A stretch of DNA of 64,000 nucleotides, taken from contig NZ_JANHKS010000013.1 in the NCBI RefSeq assembly GCF_028682175.1, forward strand, positions 62,001-126,000, written 5' to 3'. The position numbers were made by a program, and so were the translations under genes. Shown one piece after another: positions 45,215 to 54,533 of this stretch. Within the stretch, counting starts at the first letter, position 1; every line of letters starts with the position of its first letter. Origin of the DNA: Pseudomonas putida (GTDB lineage Bacteria; Pseudomonadota; Gammaproteobacteria; Pseudomonadales; Pseudomonadaceae). Under the pieces are notes generated by a model. It ran no database searches and was not told the origin of the DNA. It was given only the letters and a program-made list of their open reading frames with translations.

Positions 45215-46795
45215 ATGCAGATTCTTGGTGAAACGATCATCGGCCAACGTACCGCGCGCGGCCAGGGTGGCGAGGTGTTTGCCCTTGCGGCCGCCACCGG
45301 CGAGCAGTTGACCCCGGCCTTCGGCGCCAGCACGGTGGATGATGTGCAGGCGGCCTGTGAACTGGCAGAAGCCGCCTTCGACTCTTACCGACACTTGAGC
45401 GACGAGCAGCGGGCGAGTTTTCTCGATGCCATCGCACAAGGCCTGCTGGATCTTGGCGACACCCTGACCGAGCGTGTTCACCTGGAAAGCGGCCTGCCCA
45501 AGCCGCGCCTGGAGGGCGAGCGCATGCGCACCGTCAACCAGCTCAAGCTGTTCGCCAGCCTGTTGCGCGACGGTCGCTGGCACGGCGCGGTGCTTGACGG
45601 CGCCCTGCCGGATCGTCAGCCGCTGCCTCGCGCTGACCTGCGTCAGCGCCGCATCGGCGTCGGCCCGGTTGCAGTGTTCGGCGCCAGCAACTTCCCGCTG
45701 GCCTTTTCGGTGGCGGGTGGCGACACGGCCTCGGCGCTGGCGGCCGGTTGCCCGGTCATCGTCAAGGCTCACCCGGCGCACCTGGGCACCAGCGAGCTGG
45801 TTGGCAGAGTGATCCAGAAAGCCGCCGCCGACACTCGGATGCCGGACGGCGTGTTCTCGCTACTGATCGACAAGGACATCAGCGTCGGCCAGGCGCTAGT
45901 GAGCCACCCACGCATTCAGGCGGTAGGTTTTACCGGTTCGCGTCGCGGTGGCCTGGCGCTGGTCGCCGCAGCCCAAGCCCGCCCGGTGCCGATTCCGGTG
46001 TACGCCGAGATGAGCAGCATCAACCCGGTGTTCCTGTTGCCCGCTGCGCTGACGAGCCGCGCAGACAGCATCGCCCAGGGCTTTGTCGAGTCTCTGGTGC
46101 TGGGCGCCGGGCAGTTCTGCACCAACCCCGGCCTGTTGCTGGCGCTGGAAAGCGATGCGCTTGAGCGCTTCGTTTCGGCCGCCGCCAAGGCGCTGGCTGA
46201 AAAAACGCCGACCACCATGCTCACGCCGAACATTCACGGCGCCTACTGCAACGGCCTGAACAACCTGCATAAAGCCGCTGGCGTAACGCTGGTGGCCGAA
46301 GGTCGCGAAGCTGAAGGCTCGTTCCAGGCACGGGCCGCGTTCTTTCGCACCGACTCGGCGACCTTCCTCGCCAACCCGGCGCTGGAAGACGAGAACTTCG
46401 GCCCGAGCGCGCTGTTGATCGTGTGCAAGGATGTGGCGGACCTGCAGAAAGTCGCGGCCAGGTTCGACGGCCAGTTGACAGTCACCCTGCACTATGAGGA
46501 AGGCGACAAGACGATTGCCCAAGCGTTGATGCCGATTCTGGAGCGCAAGGCCGGGCGGATTCTGTTCAATGACTTCCCCACCGGTGTCGAGGTGAGTTAC
46601 TCGATGGTCCACGGCGGGCCGTTCCCGGCGACATCGGACAGCCGCAGTACCTCGGTGGGTGCCACGGCCATCGACCGTTTCCTGCGTCCGGTGTGCTACC
46701 AGAACGTGCCGGATTCCCTGCTGCCGCCCGCGCTGCAACAAGGCAATCCGCTGCACACCTGGCGTCTGGTGGATGGTCAGCCGGTCAAGGATTGA
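45215..46795 (+). CDS. 2,5-dioxovalerate (alpha-ketoglutarate semialdehyde) dehydrogenase
   Basis: 526-aa aldehyde dehydrogenase of the KGSADH group, oxidising 2,5-dioxopentanoate to 2-oxoglutarate at the end of sugar-acid (glucarate, arabinose) or hydroxyproline degradation. Cofactor region [20 protein letters not shown] near 150, FTGSRRGG near 247, catalytic Cys in [10 protein letters not shown] near 309. ATG 45215 has GGAGG eight bases upstream and gives the family's usual 526 residues. No pathway partner genes are adjacent, so which pathway it serves is open. Confidence 0.9.
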   Translation: MQILGETIIGQRTARGQGGEVFALAAATGEQLTPAFGASTVDDVQAACELAEAAFDSYRHLSDEQRASFLDAIAQGLLDLGDTLTERVHLESGLPKPRLEGERMRTVNQLKLFASLLRDGRWHGAVLDGALPDRQPLPRADLRQRRIGVGPVAVFGASNFPLAFSVAGGDTASALAAGCPVIVKAHPAHLGTSELVGRVIQKAAADTRMPDGVFSLLIDKDISVGQALVSHPRIQAVGFTGSRRGGLALVAAAQARPVPIPVYAEMSSINPVFLLPAALTSRADSIAQGFVESLVLGAGQFCTNPGLLLALESDALERFVSAAAKALAEKTPTTMLTPNIHGAYCNGLNNLHKAAGVTLVAEGREAEGSFQARAAFFRTDSATFLANPALEDENFGPSALLIVCKDVADLQKVAARFDGQLTVTLHYEEGDKTIAQALMPILERKAGRILFNDFPTGVEVSYSMVHGGPFPATSDSRSTSVGATAIDRFLRPVCYQNVPDSLLPPALQQGNPLHTWRLVDGQPVKD

Positions 46796-46804
46796 CCGCT
46801 CTCC

Positions 46805-46875
46805 TGTAGGAGCGCGCTTGCCCGCGACGGGGGCCTTGAAATCGCCCCCGCCGGCAAGCCGTGCTGCTACGGGTG
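46805..46875. repeat. hybrid REP doublet
   Basis: The left arm is GTAGGAGCGCGCTTGCCCGC type and the right arm is the inverted GTAGCAGCACGG type. The two families are joined head-to-head with CCCCCG/CGGGGG inner pairing, so the outer halves of the arms do not match. It sits between KGSADH and the flavin reductase gene. Confidence 0.8.
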
Positions 46876-46930
46876 GGGCGTCGCGCTTGCCGGCGTCAGC
46901 GAGCTTGAAACTGGCCCATAATCTGCGCTC

Positions 46931-47539
46931 TCAAGTCGCCGAGCGCTCCAGCACCCTGCCATCGACACTCTCCCCGATCACCAGAAAATGCCCGCCGGCC
47001 ACGTGGTGCAAGGTGCGCAACTCATCAAACCCATCAAAATGCCAGCGCCCGTCCGAAAACACGCGCTCGTCCGCCCAGGCGGCGACCACCTCGCCGATGA
47101 ACAGATCATACTGATTCTGGTTATGCGGCTCGGGCAGCAAGCGACACTCCAGCCAGGCCACACAGCCCTCCAGCAGCGGCGCCTCGACCACCTCACCGTC
47201 GAAGGTCGACAGGTTGTACGCCTTGAACTTGTCGAAGCCCTGCTCTCCGGAAATCTCCAGCCCCGAAGTCGAACCCACCGTCTCGACGATATCCACCTGG
47301 CTGACCGTCGGCACGTTGATCACGAAGGTCCCCGAGCCTTCCAGCAAGGTGCGCGTCCACACCGACTTGTCCAGCACCACCGTCACCTTGGGCGGCAGGA
47401 AGTCCAGTGGCATCGCCCACGCCGCCGCCATGATATTGCGCTGCCCTTCATGGGCGGCACTGACCAGCACCGTCGGCCCGTGATTGAGCAGGCGATAGCA
47501 TTTGGCGAGGGGAACAGCGCGGCGATGGGAAGCGGACAT
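46931..47539 (-). CDS. flavin reductase family protein (FMN-binding split barrel)
   Basis: 202-aa protein with the flavin-reductase signature: PTVLVSAAHEGQRNIMAAAWAMPLDF (here residues about 22-47), PPKVTVVLDKSVWTRT and GTFVINVP, typical of FMN-binding split-barrel reductases (DIM6/NTAB group). It probably reduces FMN with NAD(P)H or acts as a flavoprotein oxidoreductase; no partner monooxygenase is beside it. It is divergent from the metal ABC operon. Confidence 0.87.
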   Translation of the reverse strand: MSASHRRAVPLAKCYRLLNHGPTVLVSAAHEGQRNIMAAAWAMPLDFLPPKVTVVLDKSVWTRTLLEGSGTFVINVPTVSQVDIVETVGSTSGLEISGEQGFDKFKAYNLSTFDGEVVEAPLLEGCVAWLECRLLPEPHNQNQYDLFIGEVVAAWADERVFSDGRWHFDGFDELRTLHHVAGGHFLVIGESVDGRVLERSAT

Positions 47540-47688
47540 GACGGATGATCCTGAGAAAAGAAAAACACATGCTCAGGAAACTACAGGGTTTGTCGCCCCG
47601 AGAAAACGCCGGGGCCACACCCACCAGCATTCTGTCGGCTTGCTGAACCAGCCCAAAATACCCCTTCCCTCACGCCGGAAAATAGTGA

Positions 47689-47703
47689 TGTAATACTATA
47701 ACA
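47689..47703. promoter_or_regulatory. Zur-box-like palindrome of the metal ABC operon
   Basis: TGTAATACTATAACA is close to the TGTTATANTATAACA core of Zur sites (inverted arms TGTWATA/TATAACA, two mismatches). It is placed 23 bp upstream of the first reading frame of the transporter operon, in an AT-rich promoter. Confidence 0.6.
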
Positions 47704-47725
47704 AAACATTTCAGGCACATTTACA

Positions 47726-47863
47726 GTGAAACCCGCACCCCGATTTTCCCCCAACATCGCTGCCTCCGCCCTTGCTCAATCGGCGGGCAGGCGGGTGCTG
47801 GTTTCGCTGGCCCTGATCGCGCTCCTGTGGGCGGGCATCGCGTGGGCGGTGGCAATCCCATGA
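47726..47863 (+). CDS. 45-aa single-span membrane peptide at the head of the metal ABC operon
   Basis: GTG 47726 opens a 45-codon frame whose C-terminal half is one hydrophobic helix (VLVSLALIALLWAGIAWAVAIP) after a short basic N-terminus (VKPAPRFSPN, SAGRRV). Its TGA overlaps the ATG of the ATPase gene (ATGA), so it would be translationally coupled. It lies directly behind the Zur-like site. A short accessory subunit is plausible; a leader frame is the alternative. Confidence 0.6.
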   Translation: MKPAPRFSPNIAASALAQSAGRRVLVSLALIALLWAGIAWAVAIP

Positions 47864-48612
47864 GTGCCGCGATTGATCTACACGACCTGACCGTGACCTA
47901 CGAGCGCCGGCCTGCGGTGCATCACGTCAGCGGGCGTTTCGCGGCGGGCAGCCTGACGGCGATTGTCGGGCCGAACGGCGCAGGCAAGTCGACGCTGATA
48001 AAGGCCATCGCCGGGACACTGAAACCTGCGGTGGGCCGTATCGACCGTGGCAGCCTGAAAACCCGGCACATCGGCTATCTCCCTCAAGCGGCGGAGATCG
48101 ATCGCAGCTTTCCGCTGAGCGTGGCCGACACCGTGATGATGGGCGCCTGGCGCAGCATCGGCGCGTTTCGCGGCGCCACCCGTCAGCATGCCGAACAGGC
48201 GCGCCAGGCGTTATTGGCGGTAGGCCTTGAGGGCTTTGAACAACGCAGCATCAGTTCGCTGTCGTCGGGGCAGTTTCAGCGAGTGCTGTTCGCCCGCCTG
48301 CTGTTACAGGACGCTTCGGTGATCCTGCTCGATGAGCCGTTCAACGCCATTGACGCCCGCACCACGCGAGACCTGCTCAAGCTCATCAACACCTGGCACG
48401 GCCAGGGCCGCACCGTGATTGCCGTACTGCACGACATCGAGCAGGTTCGCCAGCACTTCCCCAGCACCCTGCTGCTGGCGCGGGAAACCATCGCCTGGGG
48501 CAACACCGCCGACATCCTTCACGCAGATAACCTGCGCCGCGCCAAGAACATGGCCGAGCACTGGAGCCCGGATGCTGCGGCCTGCGAAATCGACGAGGAA
48601 ACCACGCTGTGA
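47860..48612 (+). CDS. metal ABC transporter ATP-binding protein (Zn/Mn type)
   Basis: 250-aa ABC ATPase. Walker A GPNGAGKS (about 37-44), Q-loop YLPQAAEID, signature SSLSSGQFQRVLFARLLL (about 132-150), Walker B VILLDEP, and switch His in AVLHDIE. It belongs to the ZnuC/MntB-type family for metal uptake. ATG 47860 overlaps the upstream 45-aa frame; its stop overlaps the permease start. It powers uptake together with the next two genes. Confidence 0.92.
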   Translation: MSAAIDLHDLTVTYERRPAVHHVSGRFAAGSLTAIVGPNGAGKSTLIKAIAGTLKPAVGRIDRGSLKTRHIGYLPQAAEIDRSFPLSVADTVMMGAWRSIGAFRGATRQHAEQARQALLAVGLEGFEQRSISSLSSGQFQRVLFARLLLQDASVILLDEPFNAIDARTTRDLLKLINTWHGQGRTVIAVLHDIEQVRQHFPSTLLLARETIAWGNTADILHADNLRRAKNMAEHWSPDAAACEIDEETTL

Positions 48613-49478
48613 CGCTCTATAGCCTGATGATTCAACCCTTCGTCGATTTCGGCTTCATGCGCCGCGCGCTGGTGGCCTGCCTGGCGCTGGGCATAGGTTC
48701 CGGCCCGGTCGGCGTGTTGCTGATGCTGCGCCGCATGAGCCTGGTGGGTGACGCCATGAGCCACGCGGTGCTGCCCGGCGCCGCCGTAGGCTTTCTGTTC
48801 GCCGGGTTGTCGCTGCCTGCGATGGGCTTTGGCGGGCTGATCGCCGGCCTTGCCGTAGCGTTGCTGTCGGGTCTGGTGAGCCGTTTCACCACCCTGCGCG
48901 AAGACGCAAGCTTTGCCAGTTTCTACCTGACCTCGCTCGCCGCCGGCGTGCTGATCGTGTCGCTGCACGGCTCCAACGTCGATCTGCTGCACGTGCTTTT
49001 CGGCACCATTCTGGCCATCGACGACCAGGCGATCTTCATGGTCGGCGCCATCGCTTCCTTCACCCTGGTGCTGTTGGCGCTGATTTACCGGCCACTGATT
49101 CTGGAGTGTTTCGACCCTGGCTTCCTGCGTGCCGTCGGTGGCCGCGGATCGCTGTATCACGTGCTGTTTCTGTTGCTGGTGGTGCTCAATCTGGTCGCAG
49201 GCTTCCAGGCATTGGGCACGCTGATGGCCGTGGGCATGATGATGCTGCCCGCCACCGTGGCGCGCTTCTGGGCGACGTCCCTGACCGGCATGATCGTGAT
49301 TTCCACGGTAGTGGCTACCCTGTCCGGCTTCATCGGGTTGATCGTGTCCTACCACGCCAGCGTCGCCTCGGGCCCGGCCATCGTCCTGACTGCCAGCGCC
49401 TTCTACCTGTCCTCCCTGTTCTTTGGACGCAGCGGTTTTCTGCACCGCCTGTTTCCGAGGGCTCACCTGTCCGGCTGA
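48609..49478 (+). CDS. metal ABC transporter permease (ZnuB/MntC family)
   Basis: 289-aa inner-membrane permease with about nine transmembrane helices. Conserved features are GPVGVLLMLRRMSLVGDAMSHAVLPG near 31-56 and FQALGTLMAVGMMMLPAATVARF-like segment near 198-220 (family ABC-3 loop). It overlaps the ATPase gene by 4 bp. The ABC-3 class transports Zn2+, Mn2+ or Fe2+; the metal cannot be fixed from this subunit alone. Confidence 0.92.
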   Translation: MTLYSLMIQPFVDFGFMRRALVACLALGIGSGPVGVLLMLRRMSLVGDAMSHAVLPGAAVGFLFAGLSLPAMGFGGLIAGLAVALLSGLVSRFTTLREDASFASFYLTSLAAGVLIVSLHGSNVDLLHVLFGTILAIDDQAIFMVGAIASFTLVLLALIYRPLILECFDPGFLRAVGGRGSLYHVLFLLLVVLNLVAGFQALGTLMAVGMMMLPATVARFWATSLTGMIVISTVVATLSGFIGLIVSYHASVASGPAIVLTASAFYLSSLFFGRSGFLHRLFPRAHLSG

Positions 49479-49504
49479 TCGTTCTCCCACCTCAAGGAAA
49501 TCAC

Positions 49505-50392
49505 ATGAAACGTTTGACGCTTCTGACCGCCGCACTGGCGCTGTCGGGCCTGGCCAACTTCGCCCAGGCGAAACCCGTGGAAACCGTTGCCTCCTTCACC
49601 GTTATTGCCGACATGGTGCAGAACGTCGGCGGCGATCACGTCCACGTGACCTCGCTGATCGGTCCCAATGGCGACCCCCACGTGTACGAGCCGACACCCA
49701 ACGACGCCCAGGCCCTGAAAAAGGCCGACGTGGTATTCGTCAGCGGGCTGCATCTGGAAGGCTGGCTTGGCCGGCTCATCACGGCATCTGGCTACAAGGG
49801 TGAACCGGTGGTGCTGTCCAACGGCATCATGACCCGCAGCATGGAAGAAGACGGCGAGAAGATCACCGATCCTCACGCCTGGAACAGCGCGGTAAACGGC
49901 ATCGTCTACGTCAGAAATATCATCAAGGCCCTGCAGAAAGCTGACCCGGAGCACGCTGCCGACTACAAGGCCAACGGTGAGAAATACATCGTCCAGTTGC
50001 AGGACATGGACGCCTACGCCCGCGCGCAGATCAACGCCATCCCCGCCCCACAGCGCAAAGTGCTGACGTCCCACGACGCGTTCGGCTATTTCGGCGACGC
50101 CTATGGGGTGACCTTTCTCTCGCCCCTGGGCTTTTCCACCGAAACCGAGGCTTCGGCTGCCGATGTCGGCAAGCTGATTACCCAGATCAAACAGGAGCAC
50201 GTCAGCGCATACTTCTTCGAAAACTCCAGCGACCCGCGCCTGGTGCAGCAGATCGCCAATGCCAGCGGCGCGCACCCGGGTGGCGAGTTGTATGTGGAAT
50301 CGCTGTCGCCCGCCAACGGCCCGGCGGCTACCTACGTGAAGATGTTTCGCTACAACGTGGACAAGATGACGGCAGCGATGAAGGGGCTGTGA
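49505..50392 (+). CDS. metal ABC transporter substrate-binding protein (Zn/Mn, short-loop type)
   Basis: 295-aa periplasmic metal-binding protein: signal peptide to about residue 22, then metal ligands His59 (GDPHVY), His near 123 (DPHAW) and the HDAFGYFG segment near 186, with the C-terminal Asp/Glu of the cluster A-1 family. It lacks the His-rich flexible loop of ZnuA, resembling AztC-type zinc proteins. RBS AAGGAAATCAC. It ends the operon. The Zur-like site upstream favours zinc. Confidence 0.9.
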   Translation: MKRLTLLTAALALSGLANFAQAKPVETVASFTVIADMVQNVGGDHVHVTSLIGPNGDPHVYEPTPNDAQALKKADVVFVSGLHLEGWLGRLITASGYKGEPVVLSNGIMTRSMEEDGEKITDPHAWNSAVNGIVYVRNIIKALQKADPEHAADYKANGEKYIVQLQDMDAYARAQINAIPAPQRKVLTSHDAFGYFGDAYGVTFLSPLGFSTETEASAADVGKLITQIKQEHVSAYFFENSSDPRLVQQIANASGAHPGGELYVESLSPANGPAATYVKMFRYNVDKMTAAMKGL

Positions 50393-50418
50393 ATACATTT
50401 TTTTGAACAACCAGGAAC

Positions 50419-50509
50419 CGTAGCAGCACGGCTTGCCGGCGGGAGCGGTCTGTCTGTGACGAATGCGCCGTCTGACACACCGCCCCGCCGGCAAGCCGTG
50501 CAGCTACGG
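50419..50509. repeat. REP pair (BIME), GTAGCAGCACGG type
   Basis: Head-to-head copies at about 50419 and ending 50509, separated by a TGTC/GACA-rich inner stem, between the convergent metal SBP and E1 genes. The right arm has a CAGCTAC variant. Confidence 0.88.
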
Positions 50510-50511
50510 AC

Positions 50512-53205
50512 TTACTGCGCCCAGGGAGCCTCGTCGGCGACCTCAATCCCGTACCGCTCGATCACCTGGGCCGCCATTTGCGCAGGCACCTTGCCCACGC
50601 GGATTTGCGCCGTCACCGCCGCCAGCACGATGTGATAGCGATCCACCTCGAAGAAACCGCGCAACCTGGCGCGGGTGTCGCTGCGGCCAAAACCATCGGT
50701 GCCCAGCACCGTGTAATCACTGCTCACATATGCGGCGATCAACTGCGGCAGCGCCCGCACGTAATCAGACACCGCAATCACCGGCGCGCCTGTTGGCAGG
50801 CATTGTTCAAGATGGCTGACCCGCTTGGCATCCTCCGGGTGCAGCCGGTTCCAGCGTTCCACCTCACGGGCCTCGCGTTCAAGTTCGGTGAAGCTGGTGA
50901 CACTGAACACCTCGCTTTCAATCTGCCAGTCCTGCGCCAGCAGCTCGGCGGCGGCAATCGCCTCACGCAGAAGGGTGCCGGCCCCCAGCAAACGCACCCG
51001 GCCCCGGGCCTCGTCCAGCCGATGCTCGGCGAACCGGTACAGGCCACGAATCACCGACGCCTCCACACCTTCGGGCAATGAAGGCTGTGTATAATTTTCG
51101 TTCATCACCGTGACGTAGTAGAACTCATCGACATCCCGCTCCAGCATCTCCCGCATGCCGTGGTCGAGGATCACCGCAAGCTCACCGGCAAACGCCGGAT
51201 CGTAGGCCCGGCAATTGGGCACGGTCGATGCGATCAGATGACTTGCACCGTCCTGATGCTGCAACCCCTCGCCACCCAAAGTGGTGCGGCCAGCCGTTGC
51301 GCCCAGCAGAAACCCGCGGGCACGCTGGTCGGCCGCAGCCCAGATCAGATCGCCGACACGCTGGAAACCAAACATCGAGTAGTAAATGTAGAACGGCAAC
51401 ATGCGCAGGCCATGGGCCGAGTAACTGGTTGCCGCCGCCACCCATGAACTGATTGCCCCCGCTTCGCTGATGCCCTCTTCCAGAATCTGGCCGTTGGTGG
51501 CTTCGCGATAGCTGAGGATCGAACCGATGTCTTCGGGCTCATAGCGCTGGCCGACACTGGAGTAGATGCCGATCTGCTTGAACAGGTTGGCCATGCCGAA
51601 GGTGCGCGCCTCATCCGCGACGATGGGCACCACCCGCGGGCCGAGTTGCTTGTCCTTGAGCAGGTTGCCGAGCAGCCGCACGAAGGCCATGGTGGTCGAC
51701 ATTTCCTTGCCGTCCGCCTGGGTGGCGAAGCTTGCGTAGCCCTCGCGAGGCGGCACGGCGACAGGTTCTGCCACACTGCAACGACTCGGCACGGAGCCGC
51801 CCAGCGCCTGGCGCCGCTGCTGCAGGTAGCGCATTTCCGCGCTGTTGGCCTGGGGTTTGAGGAAGCTCAGGTTTTCTGTCTGCTCATCTGTCAGTGGCAG
51901 ATGAAAACGGTTACGAAAGTTGATGAGCGCCTCGCGGTCCAGCTTCTTCTGCTGGTGGGTGGTCATCTTGCCCTGCCCCGCCTCGCCCATGCCGAAACCC
52001 TTTTTGGTCTGGGCCAGAATCACCGTTGGCCGGCCTTTGTGCTCACTCGCCGCCTTGTACGCCGCGAAGATTTTCACCAGGTCGTGGCCGCCGCGCTTGA
52101 GGCGGTCGATCTGCTCGTCGGTAAGGCCTTCGGCGAGTTTCTTCAAGGCATCGTTCTGCCCGAAAAAGTGCTCACGATTGTAGCTGCCGTCTTTTGCCGC
52201 GAAGGTCTGGAACTGGCCGTCGACGGTCTGCGACAACGCCCGAACCAGCGAGCCATCCGAATCGCGGGCGAACAACGGGTCCCAGTCAGAACCCCAGACC
52301 AGCTTGATGACATTCCAGCCCGCGCCACTGAACAGCGCTTCAAGCTCGTCGATGATCCGGCCATTGCCACGCACCGGCCCGTCGAGCCGCTGAAGGTTGC
52401 AGTTGACCACCCAGGTCAGGTTATCGAGCCCTTCCCGCGCGGCCAGGGTCAGCGCCGACATGCTCTCCGGCTCATCCATCTCGCCATCGCCGAACACACC
52501 CCACACATGGCGGGCGGCGGTGCTTTGCAATCCGCGATGTTGCAGGTAACGCATGAACCGCGCCTGATAAATCGAGCTGATCGGGCCGATGCCCATGGAG
52601 CCTGTGGGAAATTGCCAGAAATCCTGCATCAGCCAGGGGTGTGGATAACTCGACAGCCCACGGGCTCCTATGCGCGGACCTCCGATTTCCTGACGATAGT
52701 GCGCCAGGTCCTCTTCGCTCAAACGCCCTTCGAGAAACGCCCGCGCATAGATCCCCGGCGCCGAATGGGGCTGATAGAACACCAGGTCACCACCCTGATC
52801 CGAATTGCGGGCGCGGAAAAAATGATTGAAGCCCACCTCGAACAGGTCAGCGGCGCTGGCGTAGCTGGCGATATGCCCGCCCAGTTCGCCATAGGCCTGA
52901 TTGGCGCGCACCACCATCGCCAGCGCGTTCCAGCGCATCAGCGAGGCCAGACGCTCTTCGATGGCCAGGTCTCCGGGAAACATTGGCTGCTGGTCGACAC
53001 CGATGGTGTTGATATAGGGCGTGCCGTGGGAAGGCTGCCAACCGATGCCGGGATCGCGGGCCAGGCTGGCCAGCATGTCGAGGATTTCACGTGCGCGCTC
53101 GGCACCCGCGTTGTCGAGCACCGACATCAGGGCATCTCGCCACTCGTTCAATTCCAATTGATCGTCATGGCTGCGCACGCTGGCCGCCGAATCGAAATGG
53201 CTCAT
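50512..53205 (-). CDS. AceE-type alpha-keto-acid dehydrogenase E1 (MdeB-like paralogue)
   Basis: 897-aa homodimeric E1 with the AceE layout: THDP-binding GDGEMDEPES (about 231-240), HGRPTVILAQTKKGFGMGEAGQGK near 396-420 (broken here for length; family hallmark) and the C-terminal FDHG/AYVSSDYTVLGTDGFGRSDTR segment. It decarboxylates pyruvate or 2-oxobutyrate in a lipoyl-dependent complex. The normal aceE-aceF pair is not here: no E2 gene follows. A divergent Lrp regulator recalls the P. putida mdeR-mdeA-mdeB locus, in which MdeB handles 2-oxobutyrate from methionine. ATG 53205 has GGGAGGT five bases upstream. Confidence 0.85.
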   Translation of the reverse strand: MSHFDSAASVRSHDDQLELNEWRDALMSVLDNAGAERAREILDMLASLARDPGIGWQPSHGTPYINTIGVDQQPMFPGDLAIEERLASLMRWNALAMVVRANQAYGELGGHIASYASAADLFEVGFNHFFRARNSDQGGDLVFYQPHSAPGIYARAFLEGRLSEEDLAHYRQEIGGPRIGARGLSSYPHPWLMQDFWQFPTGSMGIGPISSIYQARFMRYLQHRGLQSTAARHVWGVFGDGEMDEPESMSALTLAAREGLDNLTWVVNCNLQRLDGPVRGNGRIIDELEALFSGAGWNVIKLVWGSDWDPLFARDSDGSLVRALSQTVDGQFQTFAAKDGSYNREHFFGQNDALKKLAEGLTDEQIDRLKRGGHDLVKIFAAYKAASEHKGRPTVILAQTKKGFGMGEAGQGKMTTHQQKKLDREALINFRNRFHLPLTDEQTENLSFLKPQANSAEMRYLQQRRQALGGSVPSRCSVAEPVAVPPREGYASFATQADGKEMSTTMAFVRLLGNLLKDKQLGPRVVPIVADEARTFGMANLFKQIGIYSSVGQRYEPEDIGSILSYREATNGQILEEGISEAGAISSWVAAATSYSAHGLRMLPFYIYYSMFGFQRVGDLIWAAADQRARGFLLGATAGRTTLGGEGLQHQDGASHLIASTVPNCRAYDPAFAGELAVILDHGMREMLERDVDEFYYVTVMNENYTQPSLPEGVEASVIRGLYRFAEHRLDEARGRVRLLGAGTLLREAIAAAELLAQDWQIESEVFSVTSFTELEREAREVERWNRLHPEDAKRVSHLEQCLPTGAPVIAVSDYVRALPQLIAAYVSSDYTVLGTDGFGRSDTRARLRGFFEVDRYHIVLAAVTAQIRVGKVPAQMAAQVIERYGIEVADEAPWAQ

Positions 53206-53244
53206 AGACACCTCCCGTTGAATAAGGAAAAGTCTATGCTCGTG

Positions 53245-53272
53245 CCTGCAGATTTAATGACCGATCTGCAGG
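53245..53272. promoter_or_regulatory. palindrome in the divergent E1 / lrp-type promoter
   Basis: CCTGCAGAT (53245-53253) and ATCTGCAGG (53264-53272) are perfect 9-bp arms around a 10-bp AT-rich spacer, in the middle of the 122-bp divergent region. Lrp/AsnC proteins bind such dyads, so this is the probable site of the regulator encoded to its right. Confidence 0.7.
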
Positions 53273-53327
53273 GCCGCAAGCATGATCGTCAGCATAAAAA
53301 ACTCAATAAATGGCAGATTGAAGCACG

Positions 53328-53792
53328 ATGAACTTCGACAGCATTGACCTGAAAATCCTTCGTGAACTGCAACGCGACAGCAGCCTGTCCAACGTCGAAC
53401 TGGCCAGGCGCGTGCATCTCTCGCCCTCTCCGTGCCTGGCGCGGGTCAAGGCACTAGAGGCCAGCGGCTGCATCCGCGAATACGTCGCCCTGCTCGCGCC
53501 AGAACACCTGGGCCTGCGCCTGAACGTGTTCATTTCCATCAGCCTCAAGGAACAGAGCCGCGAGGCGCTGCAGAACTTCGAGCGCCGCGTGTGCGAATGT
53601 GAAGAGGTGATGGAGTGCTACCTGATGACAGGCGATGCCGATTACCTGCTGCGCGTGGTGATGGCGGATATGCAGGCGCTGGAGCATTTCATCATCGAAC
53701 GCCTGTCGCCGATGCCGGAGGTGGAGAAAATCCGTTCCAGCCTTTCACTCAAGCAGGTGCGCTACAAGACTGCGCTGCCGCTCAGGCCATGA
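53328..53792 (+). CDS. Lrp/AsnC-family transcriptional regulator (MdeR/BkdR-like)
   Basis: 154-aa Lrp-type regulator: N-terminal HTH (DSIDLKILRELQRDSSLSNVELA, near 4-26; LSPSPCLARVKAL) and C-terminal RAM ligand domain (MECYLMTGDADYLLRVVM). RBS AAGCACG is weak before ATG 53328. It is divergent from the E1 gene, as MdeR is from mdeAB; it would respond to an amino acid such as methionine. No methionine gamma-lyase gene accompanies it. Confidence 0.88.
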   Translation: MNFDSIDLKILRELQRDSSLSNVELARRVHLSPSPCLARVKALEASGCIREYVALLAPEHLGLRLNVFISISLKEQSREALQNFERRVCECEEVMECYLMTGDADYLLRVVMADMQALEHFIIERLSPMPEVEKIRSSLSLKQVRYKTALPLRP

Positions 53793-53879
53793 GGACCTTC
53801 GGGCGCGGTTGCGGGTCAATCCTGTAAGCTGGCGGCCATTCGAGCATTGTCTGCGCCCGCCTGCACTAAAGGAGCCTCG

Positions 53880-54533
53880 ATGACTGCCCTTTGCTTCGCG
53901 CCGTTTCAAGACCTGGCCAACCGGCTTATCCCGCACACTGTGGCCGAACGCGCCGATGGCTCCCACGACGTTTCGCACCTGCATCGGGTGTGGAGCAATG
54001 TCTGCGCTATCCGCGACAAGGAAGGCGGCGACCACCAGATCCTGCTGGCCGCCACGCTGCTGCACGACTGCGTCGCCGTGGAAAAGAACTCCCCATTCCG
54101 AGCCAGCGCCTCGCGCCTGGCCGCCGCCAAGGCCAGCGAATTACTGGCCGAAATGGGTTGGGACGAAGAACGCACCCAGGCCGTGGCCCACGCCATCGAA
54201 GCCCACAGCTACTCCGCAAACATCACGCCCACCACCCTTGAAGCGAAAATCCTCCAGGACGCCGACCGCCTCGACGCCATCGGCATGGTCGGCGTCGCCC
54301 GGCTGTTCTACGTCTCAGGCCGCATGGGCAGCCACCTCTACGACCCCGCCGACCCACAATCCCTGCGCCGCGAACTGGACGACAAACGCTTTGCCGTCGA
54401 TCACTTCACCACCAAGATCTTCACCCTGGCCCAAGGCTTTCAGACCCGACCCGGCCGCGAAATGGCACAGGTCAGGCATGAGCGGGCGAAGCGGTTCTTG
54501 CGGGAGTTTATGGAGGAGATTGGGATTGGGTAA
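53880..54533 (+). CDS. HD-domain phosphohydrolase (YedJ-like)
   Basis: 217-aa HD-family protein. The metal ligands appear as HDVSHLHRVW (about 21-30), LLHDC (about 59-63) and the later D in LQDADRLDAIG (about 122). It resembles E. coli YedJ, a predicted metal-dependent phosphohydrolase of unknown substrate. ATG 53880 has AAAGGAG nearby. Single gene; its 3' end overlaps an antitoxin remnant on the other strand. Confidence 0.87.
   Translation: MTALCFAPFQDLANRLIPHTVAERADGSHDVSHLHRVWSNVCAIRDKEGGDHQILLAATLLHDCVAVEKNSPFRASASRLAAAKASELLAEMGWDEERTQAVAHAIEAHSYSANITPTTLEAKILQDADRLDAIGMVGVARLFYVSGRMGSHLYDPADPQSLRRELDDKRFAVDHFTTKIFTLAQGFQTRPGREMAQVRHERAKRFLREFMEEIGIG

Noticed and set aside
44782..45333. 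Longer 183-aa reading of the antitoxin gene
   Set aside because: The N-terminal extension crosses the start region of the aldehyde dehydrogenase and only the last 82 residues match the Phd family.
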